Positions 57,722 through 64,000 of a DNA stretch of 64,000 nucleotides are shown here, one piece after another. The position numbers and the translations under genes are program-made. This stretch comes from Diadophis punctatus similis (taxonomy: Eukaryota > Chordata > Lepidosauria > Squamata > Dipsadidae): the NCBI GenBank assembly GCA_023053685.1, contig JALIGW010000001.1:49519859-49583858 (forward strand), written 5' to 3'. Numbering within the stretch: position 1 is the first letter of the stretch; each line of letters opens with the position of its first letter. The notes beneath the pieces are model-generated. The model was not told where the DNA came from. It saw only the letters and a program-made list of their open reading frames with translations, and ran no database searches.

Positions 57722-59994
57722 ATTTATTTAAATAAATAATCCCCCCCCCAATCCTTTTTGCATCAACCTTCCCATCACATGTTTACACAGTAGAACCAGA
57801 TAACCAGAACAGGATCCACTGGAACGCACACTTCTCTATTATTTGAGCCAGAGTTTTAAATCCTACCTATTCTGCTGCTTCAGCTACAATAGATTGAAAT
57901 GAAAACATGTAGAAGATTGATTTTTTTTTGCTAGATATGAAATTGGTTTTGCATTGCAAAATTCATGTATTGATAACCAATTTGGGCCATTCTGAAAGGC
58001 AGGCTGTCAACTCTTTGGTAAGGGAGTGGTGAATAAACAACTAGGCCAGACGAAAAGAGTTCATTCTTTGGCTTTTTTTTCAGAGGAAGTTTGATAATAA
58101 AAATGTCATTTTTTAAAAAATAAGTTGCCTATTTTCTTTGCTTTCTTTCCCATGCAGATTTGCGTCATTTCACACCTCCCACTTCGCTCTCAATTATGCT
58201 AAACTTCTCTATGTGCAGGAATGTGCAGTTTTTTTGATACATCACAGCTCTTTGCTTCAGGACCAGCTGCATGCCTGATTAATCTTCTGTGTGAGTTGTC
58301 TGCTGAGTCCTAATTACTTATACTTCCTTCTGCGACTTGGAAAAACATGTTTTATATTTGCCCTCTAGACACAGACAGGACATCAGGACTGGGAAAAGCT
58401 CTTCATCAGCTTCTCCTCATTGTTACCACTTGGTGACCTTAGTGACATCACTTCCTCTTTGTGCGGGCCTTTGAAGACAGGTACACAGGTGACCAGGCTT
58501 TCCGCTTCCTCCACACTGCTCATCCTAGTCTCCTCCATAACAAGCCAATTTCAGCCCCTTTATTTTGTTTCAAAAAGACTTCAGCTTTTATGACATCATC
58601 TCTGATGCCCGCCATAGTCCTGCCTCTCCAGCTTTCAGTCCCATACTTGTTCAGGGGATAGAACTACTTTAACCAAGATACAATGCTAAAAAAGATGAAT
58701 TAAGATAACGCAGTGTTTAGATTCCTGTCTGTGATTGGTGTTAGAAAATAATGTGATCTCAATGTATACTTCACCAGTGAAACACGAAAAGAGGATTTTA
58801 GCATTTAAAAAGAGCTGAGGCAAAAGAGCTGATCTCATTTTCAGCGCTTGGATGCAAGGTGGAAAGGGGACTTGGCTATAAAGAGGAGGTTGACATTTCA
58901 CATCCTCTTCATTTTCAACTGGCCTTCAAGACATCTCAGATATGTCCATTAGAAATTTATCCTTTAGCTTTTATGATCAGTACTTTTATCTTCTAATTCT
59001 CCTAGGCCTCTTTTATGTCCTTAGAGTCTGTCTCATTTCAGATTCTAAGCCCTTGGGGCAGAGTAGACTTTGTGCCTCTGTCATTTCCCTGGGGCTTCTG
59101 ACAGGCCAGGATCATAGAGAGCTTCGTAAATGAGTGAGGATCTGAATCTGGGTCACTCAGCCTACTCTAGCCATTACGTTATACTGAGTCTCTACTATCA
59201 ATATAGCTGCAACAGGCAGTCCTCTTAGAATGCCATCAACAGGATGGTGATTATTTTTTAAAAGGAAAAAAAAAGGAAACTATCTGTGTCCCCCGATGTG
59301 CAGAGATTTTACACACAATTTCCCCGAAAATGCATAGATTTTAATATAACATTTTCAACACACTTAGGAGATTTCTACATGGGACTCTGATATTATTAAA
59401 GTAATTGTAGCATCCCTGTTCAGCTGCAGATCAGGGAATTGTTTACCCCAAATTATTCCAGATGCTAAAGCTTTGGATTTGAGAGGTCAGGTTCCTTCCT
59501 GGTGGAAATACTTCACCAAGTCACCAAGTCCTTTCTTTGGAGCACTGCCTTCCCTGCGCCTGATAGCCTCCCCCTTAGAAAGAAAGCAAGAGGTCTTTTG
59601 AGCTTGGTTGATCTGCTGCTGCCCCTAAAAAGACAGCTCTGGAAAAACCATTTCAAAGTGACTTACAAACAGACATTTATTAAGAAGTAGATGTATTGGG
59701 CAAATCCATTTTTATACTTCAAGAGAGCTAAAAAAAAAAAAAAAGGACGCAAGTGAGTTGAAAATGTCCTAGAAGTATGGAATTCTTCAGCTGAAGTGGT
59801 ACTACAGAGAAGCTCTTTGCTCCTAAATGTATCTCCAGTAATAACAGGGCATTTAAGAGAATCTCCTCAGGCAATCTCAGGAGCAAACAGAATCATGTAT
59901 GAAGCAATCTGAGTGTAAGCTTTAACACAATAATTTGAATGGCACCCTGAAAATGAATGGTAACTAGTGCAAATTGAATGAAGGCGCTCGGAAT
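57722..59994. other. Unassigned, possibly single-copy DNA
   Basis: No gene or repeat recognised. Confidence 0.4.
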
Positions 59995-60412
59995 TATTGT
60001 ATAAAACATTTTTACAAGAAATATGAAGAACGGTTGCAGGAACTGGGTATGTCTAGTTTAATGAAAAGAAGGATCAGGGGATACATGATAGCAGTGTTCC
60101 AATATCTCAGGGGCTGCCACAAAGAAGAGGGAGTGAAGCTATTCTCCAAAGCACCTGAGGGTAGAACAAGAAGCAATGGGTGGAAACTAAACAAGGAGAG
60201 AAGCAACTTAGAACTAAGGAGAAATTTTCTGACAGTTAGAACAATTAATCAGTGGAACAGCTTGCCTCCAGAAGTTGTGAATGCTCCAACACTGGAAGTT
60301 TTAAAGAAGATGTTGTATAACCATTTGTCTGAAGTGGTGTAGGGTTCCCTGCCTAAGCAGGGTGATGGACTAGAAGACCTCCAAGGTCCCTTCCAACTCT
60401 GCTATTCTAAAG
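59995..60412 (+). mobile_element. CR1 LINE 3' end, sense
   Basis: The frame to 60342 reads YEERLQELGMSSLMKRR, GYMIAVFQYLRGCHKEEGVK, LFSKAPEGRTRSNGWKL, RRNFLTVRTINQWNSLPPEV and a stop. Then the CR1 terminus (gactagaagacctccaaggt, cccttccaactctgctattc) follows. Intact frame over about 115 codons, so a young 5'-truncated copy. Confidence 0.93.
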
Positions 60413-62207
60413 AACTATAACAAATTGCTTCCATATAGAATTTATAGATAGCTAATGTCATTCCCTTCCAGGAGTCTTCATTTTAATCCTACCAACTGTC
60501 TATTATTTAACCATCGGGTAGTATTTTTGTGACTTCTGAGCATATTTAATCTTCCTTCCTTGATGGGTTTTTTTTTTTTTGCTAACAAGGTTCTTTCATT
60601 CTTGCTGTTTTCTCCCTTTTATGTATGAAAGAAGTCATTGGTCTTTCTTTCTAAAGGGCCTCATGCAGAATGAGTTTGTCCTACAGAAGAAAACACTCAT
60701 CATTTTATTGTGAGGGCTTTTTAGGAGCAATTTTTTAAAATTAAGCCAGCATAGGAAAACTAGGAAACAGTTATGTTTAGGTGTCAATATGTGCTGGAGG
60801 CATAAGGCCTGATTCTAATGGCAAAAATAGGCATTTTTCTTAGGTAAAATATAGAGGGATATGCATTCCCAATGTATTTCTGGCCTATCTGACATCTTGT
60901 TTAGTTCTTTGGTGATGTGTGGAAATGAGTCTCCATTTTGGCTATGGTTGTGCAAAACCACAAAATGATAGGAGATTCTAATTGGGATGAGCTTTCATGC
61001 TTCAGGACATAATAATGTGATCACCAGATGTGCCCAGAAGAAATTTGTCTTTGGGGAATAATAGTGCAAAATTAGGTGCTTTGTAGTGGCTGGTTTATGG
61101 CTTTCAGTGATTTGCCCATTTGGATGGGGCTGAAAGAGAAGTAAGAGTTACCGTTTAAGGAACGGTGTGCACAGGCATCAAGAACTGCTAAAAATGGAGA
61201 TTACACAGGAAGTTATGCCCCTGTAGATTCTATGAGGTTCAAAAAGTTAGAGTAAAACTTGCATTACATTTAGGGGAATTTTTAAAATAAATAATTAAAA
61301 GCACAACGTACACAAATGGGATTCCTCCCATCTGTTTTAATTTATAACATGTAAATCTCTGAGAGGAATGTATTGCTTTGTCCTCAGCCCAGCAGGGTTG
61401 GATCAAGGTACTTTTGGATCTGAGAGCAATGAACACACAAGGATGAGTTAGTCTTTATTCCAAAGCACTAGAAGATAATAACAAGATAATGGAACATGAC
61501 GCAGCAATCAAGGAATATTTAAGAATACAAGAAAAGACTTTAAACTTTTCTGCCAGTCAGGGAACCCCAAAAAGATGACGGTGGGCAGGCTTCTTCAAAG
61601 CTGGCAAATATACAGCATCTTCTGCCAATTAGATCTGGATTGAAGTTATATTTCATGGGGGTGTCCAACTAGTTTATACAGGCTCTGAACTGTAAATTAA
61701 ACATGCCTGTTTTCAATGGTCTCATCTCACTGAAGTTTGCCAAGGATAAGGAGGACAAGCCTATCTTGGAACGCTTTGCCGATTTCTGCCAAGAATGAGA
61801 TAATCAAGGTTGAATATTTGTTTATACCAGGTGGCAATGAAACTGTCTCAAAGTTAAAGACTATTTGTTTCTCAAGGTTTTTGGATTGAAGATGAGAAAC
61901 ATCAACCTTCTCTAGACAGATGTCCCACCAAGGACAAGGCAAAACAAAATATAATTGAAGTATAACATTTAGTAACTAAAAATAAATGCTTGCTTAATTC
62001 TGTATTACATTCTCAAACATTACAGGGGGAATATAAAGTTTTATGTACCATGCAACGAAGGGAAAGAAGTAAGCACAATCTACTATCCAATTCTTCTTCA
62101 TCAATCTTCTTGTGAAATACTACAAACATTACACTGCAAGGAGACATTGGCACAGATTTGCTGCTCATGCAGCAGGTGACTTTCTGAACAGCAGAAGGGT
62201 AGATTGG
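60413..62207. other. Unassigned DNA
   Basis: A T run at 60568-60581; nothing recognised. Confidence 0.4.
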
Positions 62208-62270
62208 AGCAGCCTTTTCCAAACTTGGTTCCCTCCAGATGTGTGGACTAATTCCCAGAAATTCTTAGCT
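62208..62270 (+). mobile_element. hAT MITE arm fragment
   Basis: gcagccttttccaaacttgg, then ccagatgtgtggacta and attcccagaaattcttagc, follow one arm of a cagcctttcccaac-type hAT. Other arm and duplication absent. Confidence 0.5.
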
Positions 62271-62273
62271 GAT

Positions 62274-62376
62274 ATTGACTACCATGCTTACTTAGCTATA
62301 CATTGACTACATTACATTACTTAGCTATACATTGACTACCATGCTTACTTAGCTATACATTGACTACCGTGCTGAC
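62274..62376 (+). repeat. 28/29-bp tandem repeat, 3.6 copies
   Basis: Units start at 62274, 62302, 62331 and 62359, each beginning attgactac and ending ttagctatac. It lies just upstream of a LINE 5' region and could be part of its 5' UTR. Confidence 0.88.
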
Positions 62377-62399
62377 TGCATCAAAACTAAATCCCACAA

Positions 62400-64000
62400 T
62401 CCACCATTCAACATTCAACCTCCCATCACCCAAAACCAACCCAACATCCAATCCACCTTCAACCAAAACCAACCCCCATAAACCAAAACTAGGTATGCAC
62501 GCCCCTTACTTCCTCAATATCAATCACTGCTGATCTTAAATGCAAGCTAATTAATGCAAGAAGCATTGTAAACAAAAATACCCGAACTCCTCCTCTTACT
62601 AAAAACTGCTAAATCTGACATTATATTTGTCTGCGAAACATGGCTGAACGCAACCCTCCCTGACTCCATTATCATAGTAAGAGACTATCATGTTTACCAG
62701 TCCTGTAGAGGAGGTGGAGTTGCCATCTTCTATAAAAAATCACTAAACCTAAAAAATATGCAATATACTTACATATTCGAATCTTCCAGAAACTCGATCT
62801 TCCAGAAACCATCATCTGCGAACTGACCTTAAATACCACACTTTGCTTCCTACTATGTTATAGAGCCCCTGATTATGACATCACACATGCGAACAAGTTA
62901 ACCTCACTACTAATGTGGGCAGCCTCCTACCCACACCCTCTTATTTTTCTTGGTGACCTCAACCTACCTCATATTAACTGAACCCTAAATGAATGTACAA
63001 CTGAACCCATACATTCAATCCTTTACAATGCTATTACCAATCTAGGACTAGATCAACTAGTAACAAACAATACTAGACTCAGCAATTGTTTCGATCTCAT
63101 ATTCTGCAACAGTTTACACTCAATTTATGGACTACAAATAAAAGGACCCATTTCCAACAGTGACCACAGCATGATTGACTTTTGTCTCAATATACGTCCT
63201 TACAAAAAACACCATAATGATGGGATAACCAATTACAACTTTAAAAAGCGAACTATGATATCATAGATGTCGACCTCTCATCTCTTGATTGGCAAATATT
63301 ATTCTCTAGCTGTAATACTGCCGAAGACCACTACAATATCTTTTTGCTCGAAACCAAAAGAGTCATTAAACTATACGTACCACTAATAATCACCAAACCA
63401 AGAAAAACAAATTACCCATAAAAATAAGGAAGCTCCAATCCAAAAAAAGTTCTCTTTGGCAAAAAAACAAAATTGGCTATGTTGCTAACTTTAAAAGCTA
63501 CTACAATAATCTATGCCACCAAATAAAGACTGAATGCACCAATTATCACATCAATCAAGAAGAAAAACTTCTGCGCACAAAATCCACATGCACCTTCTAT
63601 AACTTTATAAACAACCAACTCAAAGACTCGAGATCCATCCCACCCCTTAAAGGACCAAATGGTAAAGACTATAATGATGAAGCTGTTAAAGCCAACCTCT
63701 TTATCACATTCTTCGGCTCAGTCTTTGTAAACAGCAATGGCTCATGTCCAATATTTCCTAGTCATACCACAAATAACTTCAATGAACTAACACAAATCGA
63801 TTTTACAGAAGATAACGTTGAAAAGGCATTACACAACCTAAAACCATCTCTATCTATTGGACCTGATGGACTATGTGCATACTTCTTAAAAAAGCTCTCC
63901 ACAGCCATAGCTGAACCTCTAAGCATAATTTTTGAAAAATCCTTCAGGACTAGCTCATTACCCAACCTATGGTCACTAGCCACAGTCATCCCTATCTTCA
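62400..64000 (+). mobile_element. LINE 5' half: APE endonuclease and RT start
   Basis: Broken by stops and frameshifts, the plus strand reads KLINARSIVNK (about 62545), ICETWLNATLPDS with catalytic Glu (62630), SCRGGGVAIFYKKSLNL, LLCYRAPDYDI, PLIFLGDLNLPHIN with catalytic Asp/Asn (62950) and SNSDHSMIDFCLN with catalytic His (63160). Then RT onset: PPLKGPNGKDYNDEAVKANL and LSIGPDGLCAYFLKK, LATVIPIF at the window edge. Probably the CR1/L3-like family whose 3' ends are at 1556 and 12660, but no overlap exists to prove it. Confidence 0.82.

Overview
This window looks like non-coding, repeat-dense DNA from a squamate reptile, most likely a snake. I recognise no host protein-coding exon, rRNA, tRNA gene or CRISPR array. 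Nearly all long open frames are low-complexity microsatellite translations or decayed reverse transcriptase and endonuclease of non-LTR retrotransposons. The lineage call rests on the mix of repeats: CR1, L2, L1 and Bov-B LINEs together; tRNA-derived SINEs of the squamate type; many short 8-bp-TSD hAT elements; and LINE 3' ends that run into pentanucleotide microsatellites. The (ATTCT)n-tailed LINE and the Bov-B copy are the most diagnostic. I have not aligned anything against a repeat library, so family names come from recognised protein motifs and remembered consensus features.

Layout. 0-4 kb: mostly unassigned AT-rich DNA, one antisense LINE 3' end (1.56-2.23 kb), a SINE tail that grew into (AATC)n/(AACC)n, and a (TG)n tract. 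4.06-6.64 kb: a four-level nest, an antisense L2 reverse transcriptase split by an antisense SINE, itself split by an antisense CR1, itself hit by a palindromic hAT. 7-16 kb: an LTR-like block, an L2 3' tail with (AATTT)n, a consensus-like CTCF motif, simple repeats, a hAT hairpin, another LINE 3' end, two tandem SINEs and an L1-like AT-rich block. 16-25.4 kb: hAT, decayed L2 and unknown-clade RT pieces, an antisense Bov-B with intact YADD box interrupted by a hAT, a SINE, then an L2(+)/L1(-) pair bracketed by a 16-bp direct repeat. 25.4-28.8 kb: unassigned, possibly single-copy.

28.8-36 kb: a hAT/CR1 chimera, a roughly 0.7 kb pyrimidine microsatellite complex, a CR1 RT fragment, and a CR1 tail carrying a 1.8 kb hAT. 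36-45.5 kb: a TIR element with an internal tandem repeat, an (ATTCT)n LINE, a SINE split by a hAT, a SINE with a CR1-type tail, another hAT, and the best preserved L2 (YADD box, one in-frame stop). 45.6-50.1 kb is structurally the strangest part: a roughly 96% identical 89-bp inverted repeat built around a SINE head, a second copy of the hAT/CR1 chimera, a minisatellite, and a GC-rich fold-back cluster. 50.1-52.5 kb: a decayed R2/R4-type LINE tail and a second (ATTCT)n LINE split by a hAT with a perfect 8-bp duplication. 52.5-62.2 kb: mainly unassigned, with a SINE, a tiny 5'-truncated L1 with clear target-site duplication, and a CR1 3' end. 62.4-64 kb: the 5' half of a decayed LINE (APE endonuclease and start of RT) running off the window.

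These parts do not form an operon-like system. Their logic is transposition history: SINEs borrow LINE 3' ends, hAT elements preferentially appear inside older repeats, and LINE tails seed microsatellites. I found no convincing new biological machinery. The points most worth following up are the fold-back structures at 45.9 and 48.8-49.2 kb, the core shared between two hAT families with different ends, and the repeated hAT/CR1 chimera.
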